This document shows, piece after piece, positions 1 through 7,910 of a DNA stretch of 64,000 nucleotides (its first letter is position 1; the number at the start of each line of letters is the position of its first letter). Location: assembly GCA_021166775.1 (NCBI GenBank), contig JAJPEQ010000002.1, forward strand, positions 1 through 64,000, read 5' to 3'. Source of the stretch: Comamonas sp. Its GTDB lineage: Bacteria > Pseudomonadota > Gammaproteobacteria > Burkholderiales > Burkholderiaceae_C. The position numbers and the translations under genes are program-made. The notes beneath the pieces were generated by a model, which searched no databases, had not been told where the DNA came from, and worked only from the letters and a program-made list of their open reading frames with translations.

Positions 1-139
1 CGGGGGGGGGGGGGGTGCTGGGGGTGGGGTGGGGGGGGCGGCCGGCCCGCCCGGGCGGGGTTGGCCCCGCCCCCCCCCGCTCCCACAAAGGAGGAGACAC
101 AGCCCTTTCTTCCTGCAGGAGCGAAAAGCCATTCGCGGC
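1..139. other. G-rich low-complexity window edge with a remnant of the palindromic repeat
   Basis: The first 15 bases are one C followed by a G homopolymer, and bases 15-80 are almost entirely G and C. Bases 80-142 then carry pieces of the palindromic repeat found at 1627, 5141 and 7844 (a GCTCCCACA-like piece near 80-88 and GCAGGAGCG ... TTCGCGGCT near 115-140). The next type II secretion gene (gspK) would be expected here but no coding sequence is visible. This looks like a contig end where the assembly ran into a repeat, with unreliable bases. No gene is called. Confidence 0.6.
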
Positions 140-796
140 TCATCGGATCGAGCCTCCGAAAATGGGGCCGTTGGAGCGTGGGTCGGTGCCGGGCAACACG
201 CGCAGCGCAATGGCGAGTTCGGGCCAGGCGCCGGTCCGGGTCTGCACGGCCAGACTCACGCGGCTGGGGAGGTGGTCCACGGCGGACCATTCAGGGGTCC
301 ACGCGGGCGGTTCGCTGGCGGCGTCTTCGTAGTGCAGGTCGAAGGCCGTCACGCCGGTCAACAGTGTGCTGCTCCCGGCGGCCGACCAGTCGGGGGGCGA
401 GCCCGCGCCCGACCAGGGCAGGTAGCGCAGCACCAGCGCGCCCTCATCGGAGAGCGAGAGGCGAAAGTGGGTCAGGCCACCGGCCCCATGGCGCGCCGGC
501 ATCACGCCGAGCCAGGCGAGTGTGCCGGCCGTGCCGGTGAAATAGTAGGGGCTGCGGCCCTGGGGCACGGGCAGGGTGGTTTTCTCGGCCGAGACGCGCC
601 CAAGCACCGAGCGCAGGAAATTGTTGGCGATGCGCAGGTCGTCCATCTGCTGCAGGCGCGCATCGACGCGCTCCTCGGTCTGCGAGGCGGTGCGCAGCGC
701 CGAGGCCATGGCGAGCACGATGAGCGAGAGCAGCACGAGCACGACAAGCAGCTCGACCAGGGTGAAGCCGCGCATGGGCCGACGAAGGGCGGTCAT
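140..796 (-). CDS. gspJ: Type II secretion minor pseudopilin GspJ
   Basis: This 218-residue protein is a minor pseudopilin of the type II secretion pseudopilus, expected to join GspI and GspK in the tip complex in the inner membrane and periplasm. Residues 1-8 (MTALRRPM) lead into RGFTLVELLVVLVLLSL, the prepilin peptidase recognition site (cleavage after Gly) followed by the hydrophobic helix with the conserved Glu at +5. The chosen ATG overlaps the gspI stop as ATGA, implying translational coupling; an upstream in-frame ATG at 961 would lie deep inside gspI and is unlikely. The stop codon abuts a palindromic repeat remnant. The order I then J, and the length, distinguish it from other pseudopilins. 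Confidence 0.9.
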   Translation of the reverse strand: MTALRRPMRGFTLVELLVVLVLLSLIVLAMASALRTASQTEERVDARLQQMDDLRIANNFLRSVLGRVSAEKTTLPVPQGRSPYYFTGTAGTLAWLGVMPARHGAGGLTHFRLSLSDEGALVLRYLPWSGAGSPPDWSAAGSSTLLTGVTAFDLHYEDAASEPPAWTPEWSAVDHLPSRVSLAVQTRTGAWPELAIALRVLPGTDPRSNGPIFGGSIR

Positions 797-1185
797 GGGC
801 GCGACGGCTGCGGCGGCTTGCGCAGGGGCCGCAGCGTGGTGAGGTCGAGATGGCGGGGACTGTCGCCCTCCATCCACGAGACGAAGATGGCCACCTGGTA
901 CAGCGGCGGGATGTCGGGGCCGGACACGCCGGTGTCGTAAGGAGCCGATTCGACGCGCCACTGGTAGCCCGCGCTCTCGCCGCGCTGCTGCCAGCCGCCT
1001 TCGGGGACGGTGTCGCGCAGGTCCAGCAGCGACTGGGCGAGCACGACGGCGCGCTGCGTGGCGTCGATGCGCGCCACGCCGCGGGCGCTGCCGCCCATGA
1101 CGCGATACAGCAGCGCGAGCGACATGGCCATGATGGAGATGGCCACGAGCAGCTCCAGCAGCGTGAGGCCGCGCTGCGCGGTCAC
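793..1185 (-). CDS. gspI: Type II secretion minor pseudopilin GspI
   Basis: This 130-residue minor pseudopilin starts with MTAQRGLTLLELLVAISIMA: a very short leader, the Gly cleavage site, then Leu rather than Phe at +1, Glu at +5 and a hydrophobic stem. Known GspI proteins nucleate the pseudopilus tip with GspJ and GspK. It overlaps gspH by four bases (ATGA) and gspJ by four bases (ATGA), so the three are probably translated as a coupled unit. Length (about 120-130 residues) is normal for GspI. Confidence 0.88.
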   Translation of the reverse strand: MTAQRGLTLLELLVAISIMAMSLALLYRVMGGSARGVARIDATQRAVVLAQSLLDLRDTVPEGGWQQRGESAGYQWRVESAPYDTGVSGPDIPPLYQVAIFVSWMEGDSPRHLDLTTLRPLRKPPQPSRP

Positions 1186-1700
1186 GGCAGCAGCGCCTCC
1201 TGCGTGGTGCGGCCCGAAAGCCAGTCCACGCGCAGGCGCGTGCCGCTGCCGGGCGCGCGCAGGATTTCGATGCTGCCGCCGGTGGCGCCGCCCGAGGGCA
1301 GGAAGCGGATGGAGGCCTGCCCCTGCGGGGAGATGTCGCGGTCGGCGACGGTCATGCGCAGTTGCAACGGTTCGGGCAGGGAGCGGGCGGGTTCGCCCGC
1401 CAGGCCATAGCGGCGCTGCGCCAGATCGACGGTGAAGCGGGTCTCGCGCCCCTGCGCCAGAGCGCTGGCGCGGGCGCTGCGCAGCTCACTGAACATGGTG
1501 CGCACGGCGTCGCGGTACTGCGCGCCCTGGTTCATGCGCTCGTAGGCCATGGGCACGAGGCCGACGACGAGCGCCATGATGGCAAAGACGACGAGCAGCT
1601 CGACGAGGGTGAAGCCGCGGAGGGAGTGTGGGAGCGGCTTCAGCCGCGAAGGCTGTTGCAATACCTTCGCGGCTGAAGCCGCTCCCACAAGGAAAGACAT
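1182..1700 (-). CDS. gspH: Type II secretion minor pseudopilin GspH, leader encoded by a palindromic repeat
   Basis: This is a GspH/FimT-type minor pseudopilin of up to 172 residues. The mature part begins at RGFTLVELLVVFAIMALVVG (prepilin peptidase site, Glu at +5). Everything upstream of that site, residues about 5-27, is the translation of a perfect 26-bp inverted repeat at 1627-1689 (GAASAAK... and ...PSRLKPLP are the two arms). The ATG at 1700 overlaps the gspG stop as TGATG, giving a 29-residue leader. GTG at codon 5 or TTG at codon 14 would give shorter leaders, the latter about 16 residues, which is closer to usual. The mature domain is clearly GspH; the true start is uncertain. Confidence 0.85.
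   Translation of the reverse strand: MSFLVGAASAAKVLQQPSRLKPLPHSLRGFTLVELLVVFAIMALVVGLVPMAYERMNQGAQYRDAVRTMFSELRSARASALAQGRETRFTVDLAQRRYGLAGEPARSLPEPLQLRMTVADRDISPQGQASIRFLPSGGATGGSIEILRAPGSGTRLRVDWLSGRTTQEALLP
1627..1689. repeat. REP-like palindromic element inside the gspH leader
   Basis: Two perfectly complementary 26-base arms (1627-1652 and 1664-1689, beginning TGTGGGAGCGGCTTCAGCC) flank an 11-base loop. The same arm sequence recurs at 5141-5241 and 7844-7910. The element is read through in frame as the N-terminus of gspH. Confidence 0.9.
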
Positions 1701-2134
1701 CAGGGCTTGTTGTGCACGTCGGCGTTCTCGCCCTCGCCGCCGGCGGCGTTGTCGGCGCCCAGCGACCAGATGTCGAGCTTGCCACCCTCGTAGCCATAGT
1801 GGTAGGCATTGCCCCAGGGGTCGGTGGGCACACCGCCCTTGATGTAGGGGCCGTTCCAGCCGTTGGCGTTGCCGGGCTTGGTCACCAGCGCGTTCAGGCC
1901 CTCGGCGGTGCTGGGGTAGCGGCCGACGTCGAGCTTGAAGAGTTCGAGAGACTTGTCGAAGTCGGCGATCTGCACCGCCGCGGTCTTGCTCTTGGCGCCG
2001 CCGAGCTGATTGAGCACGCGCGGGCCGACGATGCCCGCGAGCAGCGTGAGGATGGCGAGCACGACGAGCAGTTCGATGAGGGTGAAGCCCCGGGCGCGGC
2101 GGCGCGCGGCAAAGTGGTCAGGCAGCGAGGTCAT
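1700..2134 (-). CDS. gspG: Type II secretion major pseudopilin GspG
   Basis: This 144-residue protein is the main subunit of the type II secretion pseudopilus. It has a 16-residue basic leader ending RRRARG, the cleavage site before FTLIELLVVLAILTLLAG, and the C-terminal GspG signature (GRYPSTAEGLNAL, NGPYIKGG, DPWGNAYHY, DIWSLGADN) whose Asp residues form the calcium site in known GspG structures. It overlaps the gspF stop by 17 bases. Length and motifs are fully typical. Confidence 0.95.
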   Translation of the reverse strand: MTSLPDHFAARRRARGFTLIELLVVLAILTLLAGIVGPRVLNQLGGAKSKTAAVQIADFDKSLELFKLDVGRYPSTAEGLNALVTKPGNANGWNGPYIKGGVPTDPWGNAYHYGYEGGKLDIWSLGADNAAGGEGENADVHNKP

Positions 2135-3353
2135 TGATGGAGAGTATCCCGAGGAGGATGGAAACGATGATGGCGGCGATCAGCACACCGAGTATCAGAA
2201 TCAGGAGCGGTTCGAGCAGCACCAGCAGGCGCTTGATGCCGTTTTCGACCTCGCGCTCAAGGATGGCGGAGAGTTCCAGCATCATGGCGCCCAGGCGCCC
2301 GGTTTCCTCGCCCACTCGGATCAGGTTGATGGCCAAAGGTTCAAACAGGCCGGTGCTGGCGACCGCTTGCGCCATTTTGCCGCCTTCCTTGACGATGGGG
2401 GCGATGCGCGCGAGCAAGGGATGCAACACGGCGTTGCCGACGGTGTCGGACGCGATGGCCAGCGCCGTGAGCAGCGGCACGCCGTTGGCCAGCAGCGTGC
2501 CCAGAGACCGGGCGTAGAGCGTGAGCTGGTAGCGCAGCGCCAGGCGCCCGATGAGCGGCAGGCGCAGCAGCTGCGTCTGCCACCACTGCCGCCCGGCGGG
2601 CGAGCGCAGCCAGCGCACGAGGAGCAGCCCGAGCACGAAGGCGGCGATGGCGATCTCGAGCCCCCAGGCGCGGAACACGTGGCCCATGTTCATGACGATG
2701 CGCGTGGGCAGGGGCAGCGCGTCGCCCATCTCGGTGAAGAGCTTTTCGAACTGCGGCACGACGAAGCCGAGCATGGCCACGAGCGAGAGCACCGCGACGG
2801 TGAGCAGGATGGCCGGGTAGATGGTGGCCGAGACGATGCTGTCGCGCAGCGCGCGCTGGCGCTGCAGCTGCTCGACGAGCCGGTCGAGCACGGCGGACAT
2901 CTGGCCGCTGGCCTCGCCCGAGCGCACCATGTTGACGTAGAAGTCGCCGAAATGCGCGGGGTGCGCGGCCAGCGCGCGCGACAGCGGCGTGCCGCCCTTG
3001 ACGGCGCTGAGGATGCTCTGCGCCAGCGCGCCGACGCTGGGTTTGTGCGCCATCTCGACGAGCACGCGCAGCGCGTTGTCCAGCGCCAGGCCGGCGCGCA
3101 GCATGATGGCGAGCTCGGAGGTGAGCGCGAGCACGTCGGCACTGTTCACCGGGCCCTTGGCGGCGCGCGGCGCGGGTGCCTTGACCATGCCGGCGACGGG
3201 CGAAGGCGCGGCGCCTGCGGCGTCGGCGATTTCCAGCGGCGTGAGGCCCTGAGCGGCGAGCTGGCGCAGCGCCGCGGCGCTGTTGGCAGCGGTGAGCCGC
3301 CCTTCGCTGAGCGCGCCGCTGCGATCGGCCGCACGCCAGGCGTATTCAGGCAT
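2118..3353 (-). CDS. gspF: Type II secretion inner-membrane platform protein GspF
   Basis: This 411-residue polytopic protein is the inner-membrane platform that couples the GspE ATPase to pseudopilus assembly. It holds two copies of the T2SSF domain (roughly residues 70-195 and 270-395), each followed by strong hydrophobic segments (IYPAILLTVAVLSLVAMLGF, then a C-terminal ILILGVLIAAIIVSILLGIL). Motifs such as GEASGQM and GEETGRLG are the paired conserved loops of the two repeats. The start overlaps the end of gspE by eight bases. Confidence 0.95.
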   Translation of the reverse strand: MPEYAWRAADRSGALSEGRLTAANSAAALRQLAAQGLTPLEIADAAGAAPSPVAGMVKAPAPRAAKGPVNSADVLALTSELAIMLRAGLALDNALRVLVEMAHKPSVGALAQSILSAVKGGTPLSRALAAHPAHFGDFYVNMVRSGEASGQMSAVLDRLVEQLQRQRALRDSIVSATIYPAILLTVAVLSLVAMLGFVVPQFEKLFTEMGDALPLPTRIVMNMGHVFRAWGLEIAIAAFVLGLLLVRWLRSPAGRQWWQTQLLRLPLIGRLALRYQLTLYARSLGTLLANGVPLLTALAIASDTVGNAVLHPLLARIAPIVKEGGKMAQAVASTGLFEPLAINLIRVGEETGRLGAMMLELSAILEREVENGIKRLLVLLEPLLILILGVLIAAIIVSILLGILSINDLAA

Positions 3354-5070
3354 CCGCCTGGTCCTGCGTGACGCGGGCGACTTCGTCGAGCGCGGTCACG
3401 CCCGCGGCGACCTTGCGCAGACCGTCCTCGTGCAAGCTGTGCATGCCCGCGCGCTGCGCCATCTGGTGCAGGCTGCCCGCATCCTGCCCGTCGAGGATGG
3501 CGCGGCGCATGGCGTCGTCGAGCAGGAGCAGCTCGTGGATGCCGGTGCGCCCGCGGTAGCCGGTCTGGCCGCAGGCGGGGCAGCCGACGGCGCGGTAGAT
3601 TTTTTCGCCTGATTTGACAAAACGACCGAGGCCGGTGCGGGTGAGCAGGGCCTCGTCGGGTGCGTAGGCCTGTTTGCATTCCTTGCACAAGGTGCGCACC
3701 AGCCGCTGGGCGAGCACGCCGTTGACCGAGGAGGTGATGAGGTAGCTTTCCACCCCCATGTCCTGCATGCGGGTGATGGCGCCGGCGGCGGTGTTGGTGT
3801 GCAGCGTGGAGAGCACGAGGTGGCCGGTGAGCGCGGACTGCACGGCGATCTGCGCGGTTTCGCCGTCGCGCATTTCACCGATCATGATGATGTCGGGGTC
3901 CTGGCGCAGGATGGAGCGCAGCGCGTTGGCAAAGGTCAGGTCGATCTGCGGGTGCACCTGGATCTGGTTGATGCCTTCGAGCTGGTATTCGACCGGGTCT
4001 TCGACGGTGATGATCTTGTTGGCCAGCGCGTCGATGCTGGCGAGCGCCGCGTAGAGCGTGGTGGTCTTGCCCGAGCCCGTGGGGCCGGTGGCGAGCAGGA
4101 TGCCGTGCGGGCGTGCGAGCAGCTCGCGAAAGCGCGCGAGCGTCTCGGGCGCGAAGCCCATGGTGGCGAGATCGAGGCGCACGCTGGCGCGGTCGAGCAC
4201 GCGCAGCACGATGCTTTCGCCGTAGACCGTGGGGACGGTGGAGACGCGCAGATCGAGCTCGTGGCCCTTGACGCGGGTCTTGATGCGCCCGTCCTGCGGC
4301 AGGCGGCGCTCGGCGATATCGAGATGCGCGAGCAGTTTCACGCGCGAGCCGACGGCGGCCGAAAGGCGCGCGGGCACGAGTTCGCCCGGGTGGATCACGC
4401 CATCGACGCGGTAGCGCACGTGCAGGCCGTCGTCGAAGGGCTCCAGGTGGATGTCGGAGGCGCGCAGTTCGATGACGCGGCCGATGAGGGCGTTGACCAG
4501 GCGGATGACGGGCGCTTCGCTCGCGAGGTCCTTCAGGTGCTCGATGAAGTCGCCGCCGTCGAGGTCGTCCCAGGCGCCTTCTTCGGCGGCTTCTTCCTGC
4601 GCCTCGGGCTCGGCGAGGGCCTTGGCAATGTCGGCTTCGAGCGCGAGCGCGGGACGGATCACGCGGCCGGTGACGAGATGCAGCGCCTTGAGCACGAAGG
4701 GGTCCTGCGGCACGGCCATGGCGACGGTGAGCTCGCCGCCTTCGATGCCCAGCGGGCAGACGGCATGGGCGCGCAGGAATTCGGGCAGCAGGCCCTCGAC
4801 CTCGGGCAGCAGGTCGGGAAAATCATCGGCTGCCACCAGCGGCACGCCGAGCTGGGGCGCGAGCGTGTGCGCGATGTCCAGCTCGGACACCAGGCCCAGG
4901 CGCGCGAGCACCGAGCCGAGCAGGCCGCCGAGCTCCTGCTGCACCTGCAGCGCGCGCTCGAGGTCGCGCTCGGTGAGCTTGCCCGCCCGCACGAGCAGCT
5001 CACCCAGGCGCGGGCGGGACTCGGTGGGGGCGGTGGCGAGGGTCGATTCGGTCAATGCGGAAATGGACAT
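3346..5070 (-). CDS. gspE: Type II secretion ATPase GspE
   Basis: This 574-residue cytoplasmic hexameric ATPase powers the pseudopilus. An N-terminal GspE/MshEN domain (about 20-150) precedes the ATPase core: Walker A GPTGSGKTT near 329, Asp box, Walker B DPDIIMIGEMRD near 391, His box STLHTNTA, and a CX2C...CX2C zinc motif (Cys about 462, 465, 497, 500). The start at 5070 (MSISALTEST) was chosen because the longer open frame upstream only translates the repeat cluster at 5141-5241 and runs against the divergent gene. It heads the gsp operon visible here; gspC, D, K, L and M are not in the window. Confidence 0.95.
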   Translation of the reverse strand: MSISALTESTLATAPTESRPRLGELLVRAGKLTERDLERALQVQQELGGLLGSVLARLGLVSELDIAHTLAPQLGVPLVAADDFPDLLPEVEGLLPEFLRAHAVCPLGIEGGELTVAMAVPQDPFVLKALHLVTGRVIRPALALEADIAKALAEPEAQEEAAEEGAWDDLDGGDFIEHLKDLASEAPVIRLVNALIGRVIELRASDIHLEPFDDGLHVRYRVDGVIHPGELVPARLSAAVGSRVKLLAHLDIAERRLPQDGRIKTRVKGHELDLRVSTVPTVYGESIVLRVLDRASVRLDLATMGFAPETLARFRELLARPHGILLATGPTGSGKTTTLYAALASIDALANKIITVEDPVEYQLEGINQIQVHPQIDLTFANALRSILRQDPDIIMIGEMRDGETAQIAVQSALTGHLVLSTLHTNTAAGAITRMQDMGVESYLITSSVNGVLAQRLVRTLCKECKQAYAPDEALLTRTGLGRFVKSGEKIYRAVGCPACGQTGYRGRTGIHELLLLDDAMRRAILDGQDAGSLHQMAQRAGMHSLHEDGLRKVAAGVTALDEVARVTQDQADA

Positions 5071-5140
5071 GGGCGGCCGTGTGCGCCGAAGGGAAGGAAG
5101 TTTAAGGCAAGGCCGGGCAAGCTCCGGCATCGCCCGGCCC

Positions 5141-5241
5141 TGCGGGAGCGGCTTCAGCCGCGAATGCCGGTGCAATACCTTCGCGGCCGAAGCCGCTCCC
5201 ACAAAAAGCACCTCGCCTTCGCGGCTGAAGCCGCTCCTGCA
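5141..5241. repeat. Three-arm REP-like palindromic cluster
   Basis: Three copies of the roughly 24-base arm lie at 5141-5164 (forward), 5180-5203 (inverted) and 5218-5241 (inverted), each with one or two differences from the arm at 1627. They fill the 264-base intergenic space between gspE and the divergent gene at 5335. I see no clear promoter in the remaining sequence. Confidence 0.88.
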
Positions 5242-5334
5242 CAAAAAGGCATCCCGCATCAAGGCTCTTTCCATCAGGTTCCCAGGGCCGCGATGCCTGA
5301 TACTTGCCTGCTTTGCGCACGCACCGCCGCCGCC

Positions 5335-7221
5335 ATGCCCCTGCCCCGCCGCCCTTTCACCCGCCTGCTGCTGGTTCTGTTCGCCCTCCTGATGCTGGCC
5401 GCGGCGGGCTTGCGCCTGCACTGGAAACCGCTGGCGGGCGACGCGGCGCGCACGGGCGGCGCGATGCTGCTGGCGCCTATGGTGGGCGTGGTCGATACCT
5501 GCATCGCCACGCCCGAGGCCAGCCCGTCCGCGGGCACGCTGGCGCAGGGTTGCACGGGCGAGCAGGGCTCCGCGGCGGCGCTGGTGGAATCGACCCTCAG
5601 GCAGCTGCAGCCCACCCAGCCGCCCGAGGGCACGGGCTACCCGCTGGGCTACACGCTGCCGGTGCCGCTGCTGCAGCTCTTCAAGGCGCAGGGCGGCGAC
5701 TGGGTCATCGACGAGGAGCGAGTGCAGCGCGTGGCGCGCACGGTGCACGAGAGCGCTCGGCCGCTGATCCTGTATCTTTTTGCCACGCATTTTTCATCGC
5801 ATGCACCCATTGAAGAAGCGCTGGCGCGCGACCCGGGCAATGTGGCGCAGACGCGCGACGGACCTCTGCCCGTGGACAGCTACCACGGCGATCCGCTCTA
5901 TCCCTGGACGGTGGCGCGCACCGACAACTCGCTGACCGAGCGGCGCGTGCAGGCGGCACAGGCGCTGCTTTCCGCCGTGTGCGCGCTATCCGACGAGGAT
6001 CTGCGCAAGATCAGGGGCGTGACGCTGCTGGGCGAGCTGCAGCAGATGTTCCCGCACTTCGAGACCGGCATGGGGTTCGACCTGCCCTACCGCGTGAGCG
6101 ACTACAGCCCGACGTCGGTGGCGGGGTTTCGCGCGTATCTGCGGGCGCAGTTCGGCGACGTGGCGAAGCTGAACGCGGCCGTCGGCGCGCGGTACGCGAG
6201 CTTCGACGAGGTGGTGCCACCCTCGCGTGACATCCGCTCGGAGCCGCTCACGCGCTACACCGAGCACATGGACTCATGGGCGCACGGGGTGCTGCCGATT
6301 TCGGGCTGGGTCTGGGTGCCGGGGCGCAAGGACCTGTGGGTACAGGTGTACCGCAACGGCGGCTTTCTCGGCCGCGTGAAGGTGAACCAGGGGCGTCAGG
6401 ACGTGCTTCAGGCCAGGCCCGAGTTCGGCAGCGCCGACGTGGGCTGGCGGCTGGACATGGACTTTCGCGAACTGCCGCCGGGGCTGCACCGCATCAGCGC
6501 CATGCTGGAGCTGGCGCCGGGGCGCCTGGTGCCGCTGGGCGAGCGCGAGATCGCCATCATGGATGAGCACCAGCGCACGCCCCAGCCGCAGCCGCCCTCC
6601 AGACAGCCGCTGCCCACGCCCGTGGCCGCTCCCGAGGGCATGCAAGGGCACCTGGATGTGCCCTTGCAGCTGCAGTCCTACTACTACAACCCGCTGGCGC
6701 CGTTCTGGCTCGCGTACCGCCGGCAGCAGGTGGCGCAGTACCTGCAGTTCTTCGACCGGGTGGTGGCGCAGTCGTGCCTGCGGCAGACGCCGCGCTACAC
6801 GCACCAGATCCTGCCGCAGGCCAATCCGGGCTGGGACGAGAACAAGTTCGCCGTGGGCAGCACGCTGCGCACGCAGGGCGACCTGCGCCTGGGCGTGAGC
6901 CTGTACGGCAACGCCAGCTACGACGCGGACCTGGCGCAGTGGCTGGGCAAGAGCGGGCAGCACGCGTACGGCATCACGGAATTTCACCCGCTGCGCGCGA
7001 TGGATGCGGCCGAGCTAGGCCGCACGCTGCAGATGCACGCGCGGCGCGGCGCGAAGTTCCTGTCGTTCTTCCTGGAGCCGTATTGGGAAGGCGCTCCCGT
7101 GACACGCGCGCACAACGCGTTTTCCTTGGACCCACAGAACCCGCAGTTCGGCTCGGCGCCGCTGTACGAGGCGATGCGGCAGGTGCTGGGCGGCGCGCCC
7201 GCCGGGGCGTCTGGGCGCTGA
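5335..7221 (+). CDS. Unrecognised envelope protein with interrupted glycosidase-like architecture
   Basis: I do not recognise this 628-residue protein as a named family. The N-terminus (basic MPLPRRPFTR, then LLLVLFALLMLAAAGL) is a signal anchor or uncleaved signal peptide, so the bulk should be periplasmic. Residues about 40-320 and 440-620 read like two halves of a TIM-barrel hydrolase. The segment GFRAYLRAQFGDVAKLNAAV resembles the helix seen in family 42-type beta-galactosidases. Residues about 320-410 (SGWVWVPGRKDLWVQVYRNG to LPPGLHRISAMLEL) look like an inserted beta-sandwich, followed by a Pro/Gln-rich linker. The C-terminal half has ANPGWDENKF, YGITEFHPL and FLSFFLEPYW. Carbohydrate modification is inference only. 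The ATG at 5293 is an alternative start; neither has a clear Shine-Dalgarno. It is divergent from gspE and convergent with rfbC. Confidence 0.7.
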   Translation: MPLPRRPFTRLLLVLFALLMLAAAGLRLHWKPLAGDAARTGGAMLLAPMVGVVDTCIATPEASPSAGTLAQGCTGEQGSAAALVESTLRQLQPTQPPEGTGYPLGYTLPVPLLQLFKAQGGDWVIDEERVQRVARTVHESARPLILYLFATHFSSHAPIEEALARDPGNVAQTRDGPLPVDSYHGDPLYPWTVARTDNSLTERRVQAAQALLSAVCALSDEDLRKIRGVTLLGELQQMFPHFETGMGFDLPYRVSDYSPTSVAGFRAYLRAQFGDVAKLNAAVGARYASFDEVVPPSRDIRSEPLTRYTEHMDSWAHGVLPISGWVWVPGRKDLWVQVYRNGGFLGRVKVNQGRQDVLQARPEFGSADVGWRLDMDFRELPPGLHRISAMLELAPGRLVPLGEREIAIMDEHQRTPQPQPPSRQPLPTPVAAPEGMQGHLDVPLQLQSYYYNPLAPFWLAYRRQQVAQYLQFFDRVVAQSCLRQTPRYTHQILPQANPGWDENKFAVGSTLRTQGDLRLGVSLYGNASYDADLAQWLGKSGQHAYGITEFHPLRAMDAAELGRTLQMHARRGAKFLSFFLEPYWEGAPVTRAHNAFSLDPQNPQFGSAPLYEAMRQVLGGAPAGASGR

Positions 7222-7254
7222 AGCGCCGCCGCGCGGGTGGCCCCCGCCCCGCCC

Positions 7255-7827
7255 TCACCCGGCGGAGGAAGGGGCAAAGGCGGGGAGCTCGGCCTCACCC
7301 AGCGGCACGCCGAGCGCATCCTTGGCCGAGAGCAGGGGCGCCGTGCCCAGGTCGGGCCACGCGATCGCGAGCGTCGCATCGTTCCAGGCGATGCAGCGCT
7401 CGGCGGCGGGCGCGTAATAGGCGGTGGTCTTGTAGAGGAAATCCGCCGTTTCGCTGAGCACGAGAAAGCCGTGCGCGAGGCCCGGCGGAATCCAGAGCTG
7501 GCGCCGGTTGTCCTCGGAGAGTTCCTCGCCCACCCACCGGCCGAAGGTGGGCGAGCCCCGGCGGACATCGACGGCCACGTCCCAGACGCTGCCGCGCACC
7601 ACGCGCACGAGCTTGCCCTGGGCATGCGGCGGCAGCTGGTAGTGCAGGCCGCGCAGCACACCCCGGGCGGAGCGGCTGTGGTTGTCCTGCACGAAGTGGA
7701 AATCCGTGCCCGTGGCCGCATGGAAGGCCTGCTGGTTGAAACTTTCGTAGAAAAAGCCGCGCGCGTCGCCGAAGACTTGGGGCTCGATCAGGAGAACGTC
7801 GGGGATGGCGGTGGGGGTGGTGTTCAT
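7255..7827 (-). CDS. rfbC: dTDP-4-dehydrorhamnose 3,5-epimerase
   Basis: This 190-residue cupin enzyme performs the third step of dTDP-L-rhamnose synthesis, epimerising dTDP-4-keto-6-deoxyglucose at C3 and C5. It shows the RmlC pattern: DARGFFYESFN, QDNHSRSARGVLRGLHYQ (catalytic His about residue 62), GKLVRVVRGSVWDVAVD, and IPPGLAHGFLVLSE. The start at 7827 (MNTTPTAIPD) is preferred to 7866 because the extra 13 codons only translate the palindromic repeat. It is last in the rfbB-D-A-C run; the repeat lies between it and rfbA. Confidence 0.95.
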   Translation of the reverse strand: MNTTPTAIPDVLLIEPQVFGDARGFFYESFNQQAFHAATGTDFHFVQDNHSRSARGVLRGLHYQLPPHAQGKLVRVVRGSVWDVAVDVRRGSPTFGRWVGEELSEDNRRQLWIPPGLAHGFLVLSETADFLYKTTAYYAPAAERCIAWNDATLAIAWPDLGTAPLLSAKDALGVPLGEAELPAFAPSSAG

Positions 7828-7843
7828 GTCGGAATGCGGGGGA

Positions 7844-7910
7844 TTCGCGGCTGAAGCCGCTCCCACAAGGAAGCAGGAGGAAATTTTGTGGGAGCGGCTT
7901 CAGCCGCGAA
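7844..7910. repeat. REP-like palindromic element between rfbA and rfbC
   Basis: Two complementary 24-base arms (7844-7867 and 7887-7910) flank a 19-base loop. The arm sequence is the same as at 1627. The rfbA stop codon (7900-7902) lies inside the second arm, so the last residues of rfbA run into the repeat. Confidence 0.9.

Noticed and set aside
5071-5790. In-frame upstream extension of gspE giving an 814-residue protein
   Set aside because: The added part translates the palindromic repeat cluster and overlaps the divergent gene; GspE families begin near MSIS.
1627-7910. CRISPR-like array
   Set aside because: Repeats are inverted palindromes at irregular distances, with no regular spacers and no cas genes.
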